Shown: piece after piece, positions 51,078-60,100 of the stretch
Position numbering within the stretch: the first letter of the stretch is position 1
Layout: the number at the start of each line of letters is the position of its first letter
From: Flavobacteriales bacterium
Lineage (GTDB): Bacteria; Bacteroidota; Bacteroidia; Flavobacteriales_F; PHOS-HE28
NCBI GenBank assembly: GCA_020635725.1
Contig: JACJZF010000001.1
Span: forward strand, 186,001 to 250,000
DNA length: 64,000 nucleotides
Reading direction: 5' to 3'
Translations under genes and position numbers: made by a program
The notes under the pieces: model-generated
What the model was told of the DNA's origin: nothing
Seen by the model: only the letters and a program-made list of their open reading frames with translations
The model's database searches: none

Positions 51078-52919
51078 GTGATGCGACGCCTCAGCCCCTC
51101 GTTCCTGGTCGTGCTGCTCGTGATGTGCGCGAACATCGGCATCGCGCTCACCGGCCTATGGCCCGGGCCCAAGGGCGGCCTGGCCAACACCGTGGTGCGC
51201 AGCGATGTGAAAGGCTATTACGGCTATCTCCAGGCGCTCTTCATCCGGCACGATCTCGGCCACGAGCCCTACGTATGGGAGTACGTGCGCGAGACCCCAG
51301 AGGGCACGCTCAACAAGTACTTCGCCGGCACCGCTCTGATGATGGCGCCGTGGTTCGCCATCGGCCACGACATCGCCTTGGGCGACCCCAAGGCGCCCAA
51401 GGACGGGCTGAGCGTGCACGAGATGCGCGCCATCAGCATCGGGGCATGGTGCTATCTGCTTCTCGGGCTGCTCGCGATGCGCGCGCTGCTCCGGCGCATG
51501 CGTGTGCGGGAAGGCGCCGTCGCCTGGAGCCTGTTGGCCATCGGCCTGGGCACGCAACTGCTGCAGTACAGCGCCTTGCAGCCGGGCTGGTCGCACGTGT
51601 ACTCCTTCTGCGCGGTGAGCGTTTTCCTGCTGGCGGTGCAAGGGTTCGCGCAGGGTCGATCGGCCTGGTGGGCCTTGCTTGCCGGAGTGGCCTTCGGGCT
51701 CATCATCCTGCTGCGGCCGGTGAATGGCCTGGTGCTCTTGGCGGTGCCGGTAGTCCTCGGCGGCTCGTGGCGGGCGCTCTGGTCCGTGGCGAAGGCGCAT
51801 CCGTGGCATGTCGCGCTCGCCCTTGCGCTGGGCATCGGGGTCATTGGCATACAGCCTCTGCTCTGGCACGCGCAGATCGGGCAGTGGTACGCGTACGGTT
51901 ACCGCGGCGAGGGATTCCATTGGGACCGCCCCGAGGCGTTCAAGGTGCTCTTCGGTTTCCGGCGCGGCCTCTTCCTCTGGGCTCCGGTGCTGCTGCTCTC
52001 GCTGCTCGGCACCCTTCACCTGCTCCGTGCCGAACGCGCGCGCGGAGCGTGGATGCTGCTCTGGTGGGTCGCGAACACGTACGTGATCAGCGCGTGGTGG
52101 ATCTGGTATTACGGCAGCGGATTCGGCAGCCGTGTGTTCGTGGATCACTATCCGGTGCTCGCCATTCCCCTGGCGCTGCTGCTGAACGCGACGGCCGGCA
52201 AGTGGTGGACCGCCATCCGCTCCTTCATCGTGATCGGCTGCGCGCTGCTGCTCTTCCAGATGTGGCAGTACCATGTGTTCATCCTGCACCACGAGAGCAT
52301 GGACCGGGCCAAGTACCTGCACACCTTCCTGCGCTGGGGCGAGGAGCATCGGGGCAGCCTCGGCGGCAACTACCAAGAGGCCCCGTACAACCCGAACGGC
52401 ATGCGCGTGGTGCTGGAGGAGAGCTGCGACTTCGAGCATGTATGCGCGCATTGGAGCGGCGGAGGGCTGCGGCACCGTGCCGATGCGTACAGCGGCGCGA
52501 ATGCGGCCGTATTCGATGGCCGCGATGAATTCGGCCTGGGCTTCTCGGCCAGCACCCCTGAGCTGCCGATCAGCTGCGATCTCTTCCTGGAGATCGGGCT
52601 GCAGCGAAGGGCTGGCACGGCCGCCGATTCCCGTTCCATGCTCGCCGTCACAGAGGTGAAGCATGCCGATGGAAGCACCGCGTATTACGAGCCCTTCGCC
52701 ATGGACCCGTTGCCTGCATCGCCCGGCGCATGGGAGCAGATCGAGTACCGCATACCGGTTCCCGCGCTGCGAGCCGGCGACCGTCTGGCCTTCTACTTCT
52801 GGGACAAAGAGCGCCGCTCGCGCGTGCTCATCGACGACGTCTTCATCCGCGTGAGCGCGGTGAATCCGTATGGATCGGTGGGCCCAGCAGGATTTGAACC
52901 TGCGACCAAGGGATTATGA
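51078..52919 (+). CDS. Polytopic membrane protein with C-terminal lectin-like domain; 3' end overlaps tRNA
   Basis: The 613-aa product has about ten predicted TM helices in its first 400 residues. An acidic/aromatic periplasmic loop and the general shape resemble GT-C-type glycosyltransferases or dolichyl-phosphate-mannose-like membrane enzymes. A soluble beta-rich C-terminal domain (about 430-605) follows. The catalytic residues cannot be assigned. The frame continues into the antisense of a tRNA gene, so the last 14 residues or so (SVGPAGFEPATKGL) are the translated tRNA, and the natural stop falls inside it. The true end in the cell may be at this stop. Confidence 0.7.
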   Translation: MMRRLSPSFLVVLLVMCANIGIALTGLWPGPKGGLANTVVRSDVKGYYGYLQALFIRHDLGHEPYVWEYVRETPEGTLNKYFAGTALMMAPWFAIGHDIALGDPKAPKDGLSVHEMRAISIGAWCYLLLGLLAMRALLRRMRVREGAVAWSLLAIGLGTQLLQYSALQPGWSHVYSFCAVSVFLLAVQGFAQGRSAWWALLAGVAFGLIILLRPVNGLVLLAVPVVLGGSWRALWSVAKAHPWHVALALALGIGVIGIQPLLWHAQIGQWYAYGYRGEGFHWDRPEAFKVLFGFRRGLFLWAPVLLLSLLGTLHLLRAERARGAWMLLWWVANTYVISAWWIWYYGSGFGSRVFVDHYPVLAIPLALLLNATAGKWWTAIRSFIVIGCALLLFQMWQYHVFILHHESMDRAKYLHTFLRWGEEHRGSLGGNYQEAPYNPNGMRVVLEESCDFEHVCAHWSGGGLRHRADAYSGANAAVFDGRDEFGLGFSASTPELPISCDLFLEIGLQRRAGTAADSRSMLAVTEVKHADGSTAYYEPFAMDPLPASPGAWEQIEYRIPVPALRAGDRLAFYFWDKERRSRVLIDDVFIRVSAVNPYGSVGPAGFEPATKGL

Positions 52920-52951
52920 GTCCCCTGCTCTGACCGCTGAGCTATAGGCCC
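52879..52951 (-). tRNA. tRNA with CAU anticodon (Ile2 or Met)
   Basis: The 73-nt minus-strand sequence folds as a cloverleaf. The acceptor GGGCCTA pairs with TGGGCCC, the D-loop reads AGCTCAGCGGTCAGAGC, the anticodon arm is GGGGA-CTCATAA-TCCCT, and the T-arm contains GGTTCAAATCC. The CCA end is not encoded. The anticodon CAU and the ACTCATAATC loop resemble tRNA-Ile2, which reads AUA after lysidine modification, but elongator Met cannot be excluded. It overlaps the end of the membrane-protein gene on the other strand. Confidence 0.92.
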
Positions 52952-53016
52952 GGTCGTCCACGACTCGTGGAGGGCGCCAAAAGTAGGCGGAGGTATTTTC
53001 GCGCGGCGTGGAAAAG

Positions 53017-53646
53017 ATGCCCGAAACCATCGTCCTCGACCTCGGCGGGGTCTTGATCGATGTGGACTACACCGCCAGCGCCAAGGCCTTCGCCTCCTTG
53101 GGCTTCCCCGATTTCGATGGGCTCTACACCAAAGCGAGGCAGACCGATCTCTTCGACCGTTTCGAGACCGGCGAGCTGACCCCTGACGGCTTCCGTGATG
53201 CGGTGCGAGGGCTTCTCGGAAAAGGTCTCGCCGATGCCGACATCGACAGGTGCTGGAATGCCATGCTCGGCACCATACCGCCGCAGCGCATCGAACTGGT
53301 GCAGCGGCTCAAGCAGCGCTACCGCTTGCTCCTGCTCAGCAACACCAACGCCATCCATGTCCCCGCGTTCGAGGCCATCATCGCACGCGACCTGGGCATT
53401 GCCGATTTCAAGGCGCTCTTCCACGGAGCCTACTACAGCTGCGAGCTCGGCATGCGAAAGCCGAATGCGGAGATCTTCCAGCACGTGCTGGTGCTCCATG
53501 GTGCCGATCCAGCAAGCACGCTCTTCGTTGATGACAGCATCCAGCATGTGCTAGGAGCGCGCGAAGCCGGGCTCGTTGCCGAGCATCTGGAACTCGCGAA
53601 CGAGGACGTGGTCGCGCTGGTCGAGCGCTTGGGCCTGCTCGGCTGA
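53017..53646 (+). CDS. HAD superfamily hydrolase, subfamily IA
   Basis: The 209-aa protein from ATG 53017 has motif I DLGGVLIDVD (nucleophile Asp8, acid/base Asp13), motif II LLLSNTNA, a Lys in ELGMRKPNAEIF, and motif IV LFVDDSIQHV. The cap between motifs I and II is helical (subfamily IA). The likely substrate is a small phosphate ester. A GTG at 53008 is an alternative start. It ends 1 bp before the convergent TfoX-like gene. Confidence 0.9.
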   Translation: MPETIVLDLGGVLIDVDYTASAKAFASLGFPDFDGLYTKARQTDLFDRFETGELTPDGFRDAVRGLLGKGLADADIDRCWNAMLGTIPPQRIELVQRLKQRYRLLLLSNTNAIHVPAFEAIIARDLGIADFKALFHGAYYSCELGMRKPNAEIFQHVLVLHGADPASTLFVDDSIQHVLGAREAGLVAEHLELANEDVVALVERLGLLG

Positions 53647-53647
53647 C

Positions 53648-53983
53648 TCAGCGCTTGCCCGCTTTCTTTCGGGCCTTGGGGAAAGGCACGGCCGCGCCCA
53701 CGTGCAGCAGCAGCTCCGGCAGCTTGCGGTCCCCGGCGATGATCTCCTCCGGCACGAGGTAATAATCCTTGCTCCCCGGGTATGCCGGCGCATGCTCGCA
53801 GCGGCCTTCAAGCGCCGCGCTCTCCGGAAGGATCTTCACGTAGAGCTGGTCGTCGCAGATGAAGGCCACGGGCTTGCCGTCGGCGTATAGGGCGAACTCC
53901 CCGAACATGGGCTTCACGCTGAAGCGCTCCGGATGTCCGAGCTGCTCCAGGATGAAGGCCGCCGTCTCTTTGCGGGTGCTCAT
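53648..53983 (-). CDS. TfoX/Sxy N-terminal domain protein
   Basis: The 111-aa protein (start ATG 53983, two codons after an in-frame TTG) matches the TfoX N-domain: VKPMFGEFALYADGKPVAFICDDQLYVKI with a conserved MFG-E-ALY segment and a later YYLVPEE. The C-terminal half is short and lysine/arginine-rich. Its role is unclear outside competence regulation in proteobacteria. The gene begins 2 bp after the YoeB stop codon, so it is likely read from the toxin-antitoxin promoter. Confidence 0.8.
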   Translation of the reverse strand: MSTRKETAAFILEQLGHPERFSVKPMFGEFALYADGKPVAFICDDQLYVKILPESAALEGRCEHAPAYPGSKDYYLVPEEIIAGDRKLPELLLHVGAAVPFPKARKKAGKR

Positions 53984-53985
53984 GA

Positions 53986-54255
53986 TCAATCGTAATGGTA
54001 GCGACAGGAAAGGATGGTGACGCGCCGATCATCTTTCCCGCCGCTCACCGCGTAGACCAGTCGATGTTCCGCATCGATCCGGCGCGACCAAAAGCCAGCG
54101 AACTGATGCCGAAGCGCCTCGGGCTTTCCAAGGCCCTTGAACGGATCGCGCCGTATGTCAGTGATCAGCTCACGGATCCGATCGGCCTTTCCCTTGTCGG
54201 CATCGAGCCAATAACAGAAGTCGGCCCATCCGTTCAGCGTGAACTCAACGCGCAT
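53986..54255 (-). CDS. yoeB: YoeB family mRNA-interferase toxin
   Basis: The 89-aa toxin shows the RelE/YoeB fold: FTLNGWADFCYWLDAD, then KADRIRELITDIRRDPF, PEALRHQFAGFWSRRIDAEHRLVY (catalytic Glu/Arg region), and the diagnostic C-terminus SCRYHYD, in which the penultimate His-Tyr participates in ribosome-dependent mRNA cleavage. It follows the antitoxin by 6 bp. Confidence 0.93.
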   Translation of the reverse strand: MRVEFTLNGWADFCYWLDADKGKADRIRELITDIRRDPFKGLGKPEALRHQFAGFWSRRIDAEHRLVYAVSGGKDDRRVTILSCRYHYD

Positions 54256-54261
54256 GAACGA

Positions 54262-54528
54262 TCACGAACGCGACTTGAATTCCTTGGGCTCTTTCACCTC
54301 ACCACGCCGTAGCTGCGCGATGGACTCCTCCAAATGCTCCCTGTTCTTCCGGGAGGAGAGCAGGTACTGTGTCTCCATCAACGCATTGTACTCCTTCAGC
54401 GGAAGGATCACCACGGAGTCGTTCTCATCGGCGCTGCGCGATACCACGATCACCTCGAACGACTTGGTCACGCGGTCGAGGTAGGTCTTCAGCTTGTCGC
54501 GGAGGGTGGTGACGGGAATTGCGATCAT
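54262..54528 (-). CDS. yefM: YefM/Phd family antitoxin
   Basis: The 88-aa protein from ATG 54528 starts MIAIPVTTLRDKLKTYLDRV, the Phd/YefM DNA-binding fold, followed by IVVSRSADENDSVVILPLKEYNALME. A charged C-terminal toxin-binding tail (SIAQLRRGEVKEP) follows. It neutralises YoeB by direct binding and, with the toxin, represses its promoter through the palindrome upstream. Confidence 0.93.
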   Translation of the reverse strand: MIAIPVTTLRDKLKTYLDRVTKSFEVIVVSRSADENDSVVILPLKEYNALMETQYLLSSRKNREHLEESIAQLRRGEVKEPKEFKSRS

Positions 54529-54539
54529 GACGGCTATCT

Positions 54540-54555
54540 GTACGTGCAAACGTAC
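54540..54555 (-). promoter_or_regulatory. yefM-yoeB promoter palindrome
   Basis: Perfect inverted repeat GTACGT-GCAA-ACGTAC. The minus strand has TACGTTTG (54547-54554), an exact TAnnTTTG match, within the same block. YefM-type antitoxins bind palindromes with a TGTAC-like core, so this is the probable autoregulatory operator. Confidence 0.75.
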
Positions 54556-54570
54556 GAAATAACGTCAGGA

Positions 54571-54981
54571 TCAGCGGATCTCCTGGCAAAGCTCCACCAG
54601 CACCCCGCTAGCGCTCTTCGGGTGCACGAAGCATACCAGCTTGTTGTCCGCTCCGGGCTTGGGCTCCTCGTTCAGCAGGGTGAACCCTTCTTCCTTCAAG
54701 CGCGCCATCTCCGCGCGGATATCGGCCACCTCGAAGGCGATGTGATGGATGCCCTCGCCGCGCTTCTCGATGGCTTTGGCGATGGGCCCGTCTGGTCGCG
54801 TGCTCTCCAGCAGCTCGATCTTGTTCGGCCCCGCTTTGAAGAACGAGGTGATGACGCCTTCGCTCTCCACGCCTTCTCGCTTGTAGGACGCCGAACCAAG
54901 CAGCCGCGCGTACAGGTCTTCAGCGGCATTGAGGTCCTTCACGGCGATGCCGATGTGCTCGATGCGGATCAGGTGCTCCAT
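54571..54981 (-). CDS. mce: Methylmalonyl-CoA epimerase
   Basis: The 136-aa vicinal-oxygen-chelate protein has the metal ligands and layout of the family: IEHIGIAVKDLNAAE (His), ESTRPDGPIAKAIEKRGEGIHHIAFEV (His), and LVELCQE (Glu). It converts the (S)- and (R)-methylmalonyl-CoA epimers in propionyl-CoA metabolism. It is flanked by the toxin-antitoxin unit and a secreted protein gene without being part of an apparent operon. Confidence 0.93.
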   Translation of the reverse strand: MEHLIRIEHIGIAVKDLNAAEDLYARLLGSASYKREGVESEGVITSFFKAGPNKIELLESTRPDGPIAKAIEKRGEGIHHIAFEVADIRAEMARLKEEGFTLLNEEPKPGADNKLVCFVHPKSASGVLVELCQEIR

Positions 54982-55004
54982 GCGGCAAGGTTAGGTATGA
55001 ATGA

Positions 55005-55030
55005 CGAAGCCCTCCGCGAGGAGGGCTTCG
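55005..55030 (-). terminator. Stem-loop after the secreted-protein gene
   Basis: A perfect 10-bp stem (CGAAGCCCTC/GAGGGCTTCG) with a 6-nt loop lies 18 bp past the stop codon of the gene at 55049 and before the epimerase. No T-tract is present. Confidence 0.65.
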
Positions 55031-55048
55031 GAAAGAGGCGGGTTGGGC

Positions 55049-55837
55049 TCAGCGCTTCAGGAAGCTCTCGCCCATCTTGTTGTCGTAGTTCAGGTAGTAG
55101 AGATCCTTCTTCAGGCCCGAGATGTCGACCTTGGAAGCGTAGCCGCGCTTCACGATGTTGCCGTACTGATCGTAGATCTCGAACAGGGTGTTGGCGCTGA
55201 AGACGATTTCCTCCTTCGGCTTGGCAGGCCCCCAGGTCACGGGCTGCACGGATGCGTCTGTGTACTTCACCGCTTCGCTGTAACGCGAGCGGCGGGTCAG
55301 GTCCACCTGGCGGACCCGGAAGGTGTTCTCGCCGCTGTGAGGGGTGACCTTGAATTCGTACGAGTGCTCGCCCGGCTTGCCCACGCCCATCACCTCGCCC
55401 ACCTTCACCCACTTGTTCCAGCGCTTCTGCTCGATGATGAAGGGCAGCTCACCGGTCTCATTGGTCGAGGTCCAGCGGTAAGTGCCGTCGCTCGACACGG
55501 ATTGCTTCACGATATCGAAGGTGCTCTTTGGCTTCAGCACTTCGGGGTTGAGCACCACCGGCGTGCAGCCATCCTTGTGCCGGACCTTCACCACCACGGC
55601 ATCGCCCAGCTTCAGGCCGAAATTGTTCATGTCCACCTCGAAGGCGCTGGAGTTGATCTCATCCGTGGCGATCTGGTCGTTCACGGTGACCTCGAAGACG
55701 CAGAAGCCTACCCCTGCCTCGGAGAACGGGTTCTGGATGAAGAGGTTCTTGCCTTGATAATGGCCTTCCACCACGATGGTGCCAGCGAAAGCCGGCGCGC
55801 TGAGGAGGGCGGCAAGGAGTACGGTCTGCAGGCGCAT
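55049..55837 (-). CDS. Secreted protein of unknown function (conserved in Bacteroidota)
   Basis: The 262-aa protein has a signal peptide (ends SAPAFAG). A hydrophobic/aromatic N-terminal beta-domain (TIVVEGHYQGKNLFIQNPFSE) with two Cys (FCVFEV and GCTPVV) could form a disulphide. The middle contains SVSSDGTYRWTSTNETGELPF, and the C-terminal 70 residues (FEIYDQYGNIVKRGYASKVDISGLKKDLYYLNYD) resemble a T9SS-like sorting strand with DQYG and an aromatic end. I cannot name a function. A hairpin follows the gene. Confidence 0.7.
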   Translation of the reverse strand: MRLQTVLLAALLSAPAFAGTIVVEGHYQGKNLFIQNPFSEAGVGFCVFEVTVNDQIATDEINSSAFEVDMNNFGLKLGDAVVVKVRHKDGCTPVVLNPEVLKPKSTFDIVKQSVSSDGTYRWTSTNETGELPFIIEQKRWNKWVKVGEVMGVGKPGEHSYEFKVTPHSGENTFRVRQVDLTRRSRYSEAVKYTDASVQPVTWGPAKPKEEIVFSANTLFEIYDQYGNIVKRGYASKVDISGLKKDLYYLNYDNKMGESFLKR

Positions 55838-55945
55838 GGTCAGAGGGTCTCTAAGCGGACGAAGATAGTTTTTCGAGCCTAGGATGGACCCTTGGCGGCG
55901 CCGTTCTACGCTTGAGGCGGCTTTGGGGTTCCTTGGCGGCGCGGT

Positions 55946-56551
55946 TCAGTGCGCGAAGGCCTTCGCCCCGGCTTCCACCCTCACTTCCAGGTGGTTCTCG
56001 GCCGGCGGGATGGGGCATGAGTAGCGCCCGCCATAGGCGCAGTACGGGTTGTAGGCGCGATTGAAATCCAACTCGACCTCGGCGGCCAGCGGCGCGCGCA
56101 GGTCCAGGTAGCGCCCTCCGCCATAGGTGCTCTCGCCATTGGTGAGGTCGGTGAAGGGCACGAAGAGGTAGTCCTCGTAACCGGCCTTCTTGCTGAGGTC
56201 GATGTTGCGATACACCGTGAGCCGCTCCTTGCGGCCGGCGATGCGGAAACGAAGGACACCGACGGCCTCGTACTGCGGTCGGCGTTCGGTGGTGGTGGTC
56301 ATGCCGAAGGGGTCGCCGCGCTTGGCGGTGTAGCGTGCCTGAACCCGAAAGCCGGCATCCGGGGCGAAGCGCTCCAGCTCGGAGAAATGGGCGCGGTGAT
56401 CGGCGGGCAGCGGTGTGTGCGCTGTATCGCGGAACTCCTCGTTGATCCGGTTCCAGTAGGCATCCAGGCTATCGCGCCAAGCCGTCTCGTCCTGCCCGAG
56501 GGCCATGAGCCGCGTAGCGCAGAACAGCAGGACTATGGTCCAGCGGATCAT
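55946..56551 (-). CDS. DUF1684 family protein
   Basis: The 201-aa protein has a signal peptide (ends MALGQ) and a DUF1684 domain. Diagnostic features are the TYGGGRYLD strand, DFNRAYNPYCAYGGRYSCPIPPAENHLEVRVEAG with a conserved NPYCAY and C-P-x-P-P-x-N motif, and an upstream RGDPFGMTTT. The two cysteines probably form a disulphide or metal site. The start overlaps the stop of the lipoprotein gene (ATGA). The biochemical role is unknown. Confidence 0.85.
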   Translation of the reverse strand: MIRWTIVLLFCATRLMALGQDETAWRDSLDAYWNRINEEFRDTAHTPLPADHRAHFSELERFAPDAGFRVQARYTAKRGDPFGMTTTTERRPQYEAVGVLRFRIAGRKERLTVYRNIDLSKKAGYEDYLFVPFTDLTNGESTYGGGRYLDLRAPLAAEVELDFNRAYNPYCAYGGRYSCPIPPAENHLEVRVEAGAKAFAH

Positions 56552-57060
56552 ACGGGCTGCTGCGTGCGCACGGCATCGGCCATGCGCGCGATGTCCGCCT
56601 CGGTGAATCGGCCCTGACCATCATCGCGCACCACGAAGCTGCGGCCATCCACATCCACGAGGCGGTAGAAGTGCACGAAGACGATGCTCTCATCGGGGAA
56701 CTGGGCGCGCCACACGAGACGGTCGGGGGCATCGGTGATGATCTCGTTGGTGGCGAGCAGGTCGCGGCCGAGGGTCGCCTTCACGGAAGCCACGTCTCCG
56801 GGCTCCTCGCTCAGCACGATGCTGAAGTGATCGCCCGCCTTCACCTCCAGCACGCCGACCTCCTCGTTCCACCGGACCGAAGGACTGTCGACTCCGAGGA
56901 TCGCAGGGTCACCGAGTTCCACGGTGAAGGGGAAGTCGTGGCTCCGCAGGTCAACGGCCAAGCTGGTCGGGGGCGGCTCAGCTTCGGTTGAGGACGACGT
57001 CTCATGCTCCCCGCATGCGACGAGCATCGTGGAGACCAGAATCGCGATCAGGGTACGCAT
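56548..57060 (-). CDS. Lipoprotein of unknown function
   Basis: The 170-aa product (ATG 57060; GTG 57066 is an alternative) has a signal peptide with lipobox LVAC (Cys16). The mature part is a small beta-rich domain without recognisable motifs (RWNEEVGVLEVKAGDHFSIV and FVHFYRLVDVDGRSFVV). It overlaps the DUF1684 gene by 4 bp and lies downstream of the alpha-2-macroglobulin gene, and so may belong to the same transcript. I do not recognise the family. Confidence 0.7.
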   Translation of the reverse strand: MRTLIAILVSTMLVACGEHETSSSTEAEPPPTSLAVDLRSHDFPFTVELGDPAILGVDSPSVRWNEEVGVLEVKAGDHFSIVLSEEPGDVASVKATLGRDLLATNEIITDAPDRLVWRAQFPDESIVFVHFYRLVDVDGRSFVVRDDGQGRFTEADIARMADAVRTQQPV

Positions 57061-57081
57061 GCGCACGAAGGTATCGCGCTA

Positions 57082-57196
57082 CTCGCCCACCTTCACCCGC
57101 AACCCCTCGCTGTGGCTACCGGTCCTTCGCTCCGCTCGGACTGACCGTAAGCTCCCTAATCCCGGACCAGCAGCCTGAGCCCCTCGCTGTGGCTAC
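57082..57196 (-). repeat. Duplicated 3' end of the macroglobulin gene (77-bp offset)
   Basis: CCCCTCGCTGTGGCTAC occurs at 57103-57119 and again at 57180-57196. In the gene, the second copy encodes SHSEGLR followed by LLVRD and a stop. The outer copy, read in the same frame, encodes SHSEGLR followed by VKVGE and a stop (57082). The outer copy thus looks like an older 3' end of the gene. The DNA between contains TCCTTCGCTCCGCTCGGA, a low-complexity palindrome-like stretch. Confidence 0.75.
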
Positions 57197-60100
57197 TGAA
57201 CTCGGGGGCGTACATGCACATGGCCGACGTGACTCCCTGGCTGAAGTCACCCGCGTGGGTCACCTTCAGGTCGTACTCAAACACATAGGTGCCGGGTGCG
57301 ATGCGGTCGAAGAAGAAGTGCATGGCCGCATCGCGTATGCTGCGGTAGTAGCCGAGTCCTCCTTTCCACGCGTACCCGCTCAACGCATCAACCGGCTCGA
57401 GGCCAGCGGCACGGAGGTCCTTCAGGTGCACGTAGTCGACCCATCGATCGGTGCGAAGCTCGATGCGTACGGTCACGCGGTCGCCCGGTTTCAGGGCGCG
57501 GCTCTTATCCAGTTCGATGAGTCGCGCGCCGGCATCGGTCTGCTCGCGGAGCATCACCTGGCGGCGCACGCTGAACGGCGATTCGTGCGGCGGAACCTTA
57601 TCCATGCGCTCGAAGTACTGCCAGTGCAGCGCCCCCCACTGCACGCCGTCGCTCGTGGTTGTCACCGTGACGCGGCCCATGTCGGGCTTCACCTCGGCGC
57701 CCTCCCAAACCTGTTCGAAGAAGCCCGTGCCAGCTTCTGCTCCTGTGGGCTTCACCTCTACAGCGCCCACGCGGATCACCGGCTCGTCCTTCGGCGCCAG
57801 CCAATCATCGCCCACCAGCAGCAACGCGTAGCAGGCGTCGGCGGTGGCCTTGGTGGTCTTCCAGTCCGTGGTCTGCTTCAGCTTGAGCAGATGCTGCTTC
57901 AGCGCGTTCACCTTCTCCCGGTCCCGCGCAACGATCTCAAAGGCCTCAATCATCGACGCATGTGTCTCCGTAGGCAGGCTGTTCCACGCGTAGCCCGCAC
58001 GGAAATCCTTCCAGTACATGCCAAGCTCCTCACTCACGGTGGCCCGCTGCGCGAGCGACTCCATGATGAGCTCTGGCGCGCTCGCGCCATCGATCAGGCG
58101 ATGCAGCGCGATGGCGATCATCGCCTGCTCCTGCAATCCGTAGCGCAGCCAATCGCGCTGCACGTGCTCGATGATGAAGGCCACGGCGCTTCCCTTCCGG
58201 CGATCCAGCGCGTACTGCGGGAAACAGCTGCGCGCGTACAGGTAGTGGATGTCCTCCGAGCCCGGGCTGGGCAGGCTGTCGGACGTGGTGCCCTTCAACC
58301 GTTGCCGATGCTCGCGTTCCGCTTCCTGATCCAACCATCGGACGGCGCGGGCGATCATGCGGCGCGCGTCATCATCCGGTGCGAGCGCATCGAGCTGGTG
58401 CAGGTGACCGAAGCCCGCCACGATGTGCTGCGTGATCCAGCGCGATGGCTGCATGCCGCTCCACCAGCCCCAGGCGCCACTGGGCAACTGCTGCTCCTGC
58501 AACTTGCCTAGCGCGGCATGGTCCTCGGCAGCCATGCGGTTCAGGTCGAAGAAGAGCGCGATGCGACGCTTCCGCTCGCCCTCGTCCGTGGCGTTGAGCA
58601 GCCATGGCGTCTCCTCCAGCGCGATGCCCTTCAGCTCGGGGTTCTTCTCGAGCGCGCTGAGGAAGGACTGCTCGTTGCCCGCACCTTCTTTGCTCCATGC
58701 ATCGAAGACCTTCTTCACTTGCGGACGCTGCTGCACGATGTGCGCGGCCAGATGATTCGCGTAATAGCGGCTGAAGACCTGCTCCGCGCATTCGTGCGGG
58801 AACTCCATCAGGTACGGAAGCGCCTGCACCGCGTACCAGGCCGGGTTCGGCGTGAACTCGAGCTTCAACGAATGATGCTGAAGGGTTGATCCGTTGAGCG
58901 GCTGAGTGGTTGAGAGGTTGACAAGATGCTTCAGCTCGAAGGTCTTCGTGCCAGCCTTCGTGATGCTGATGGGCAGGCTCTCGGTGACGAGCATGCGGTC
59001 GGTGAGGATGGGCAGGGGGCGCTCCTCGCCATCGCTCGCTCCATCGGCCGAAGCCGTGATCCGCACGGCGACCGCATCGAGTGATTCAGGGACCTGGAGT
59101 GTCCATGCGACGGTAGCGCTGCTGCCAGGAGCCGCGCTGAACGGCCGCTCCGCGCCCTCCAAACCGAAGCGCGGACTGACCAGCTGGTTGGTGATCGGGT
59201 CATAGAGCTCCAGCTTCGCGCGGCCCTTCCGTTCATCGCCCTCGATCACGTTGACCTTCGCCGTGAGCGTGATGCGGTCGCCCTGTCGCAGGAAACGCGG
59301 CAGGTTGGGCACGACCATCAGTGGCTTCTGCGTCACCGTGCTCTTGTCGAAGCGCACGGATTTCATCTCCACGGTGTGCGCGAGGCCCATGAGGTTCCAG
59401 CGCGTGAGCGCGTCGGGCATGGTGAAGCGCAGCACCACATCGCCATCGCGGTCGGTGAGCAGATCGGGGAAGAAGAACGCGGTCTCGCGGAAATCGGTGC
59501 GGAGCGGAGCGGGACCGGAACTGCCAGAGGCCGAGTCTTCTTTGCCTTGGACCTCCTCCATCTCGGTTCTGTTCGAATCGGCCACGGTCACACTGAAGGG
59601 CACGGCAGCCACATTACCGGCTTCGGCGCGCATCACCACGCCGGGCATCCCATCGAGCAGCTGGTCGGCATCCGCGAAACCGTAACTGGTGTACCGGCCC
59701 ATTCCACCCTGGAGATCCGCCGCGACCAGCCGAGGATAACGCCTGGTGCTGTCGCCAACACCGTAGTGGGTGTAGAGCATGTCCCTGGACATCGCGCTTC
59801 CAATAGGCGCTGCTCTTCCCCAGCTGCGCTCCGGGTAAGCAGTCTGCCATACCTGCATCCGCCAGCTCGGCACGACGAAGTGATCCAAGGAGGCATCGTA
59901 CATCGTGGCGAGCACCTGCGCGGCCACATGCTCCTTCTTCGGTCCGGTGATCCGCAGTCGCCATTCCTCTTTCGCGCCGGGAAGCATCTTGTCGCGGAAG
60001 CTCATCCATTCGACGCGCAGCTGCTTGTCGCTCCAAGGCACCTCGATGCGTTGCGTGTGCGCGTGATCGCGACCGTTCTCGACGCAGACGAAGTGCACGC

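Noticed and set aside
52862..52919. The peptide GPAGFEPATKGL as a conserved protein motif
   Set aside because: This string is a known by-product of translating tRNA antisense DNA and carries no functional meaning.
55889..55944. A short direct repeat CTTGGCGGCGC between two genes
   Set aside because: It is GC-rich, short and without a link to any feature; chance is likely at this base composition.
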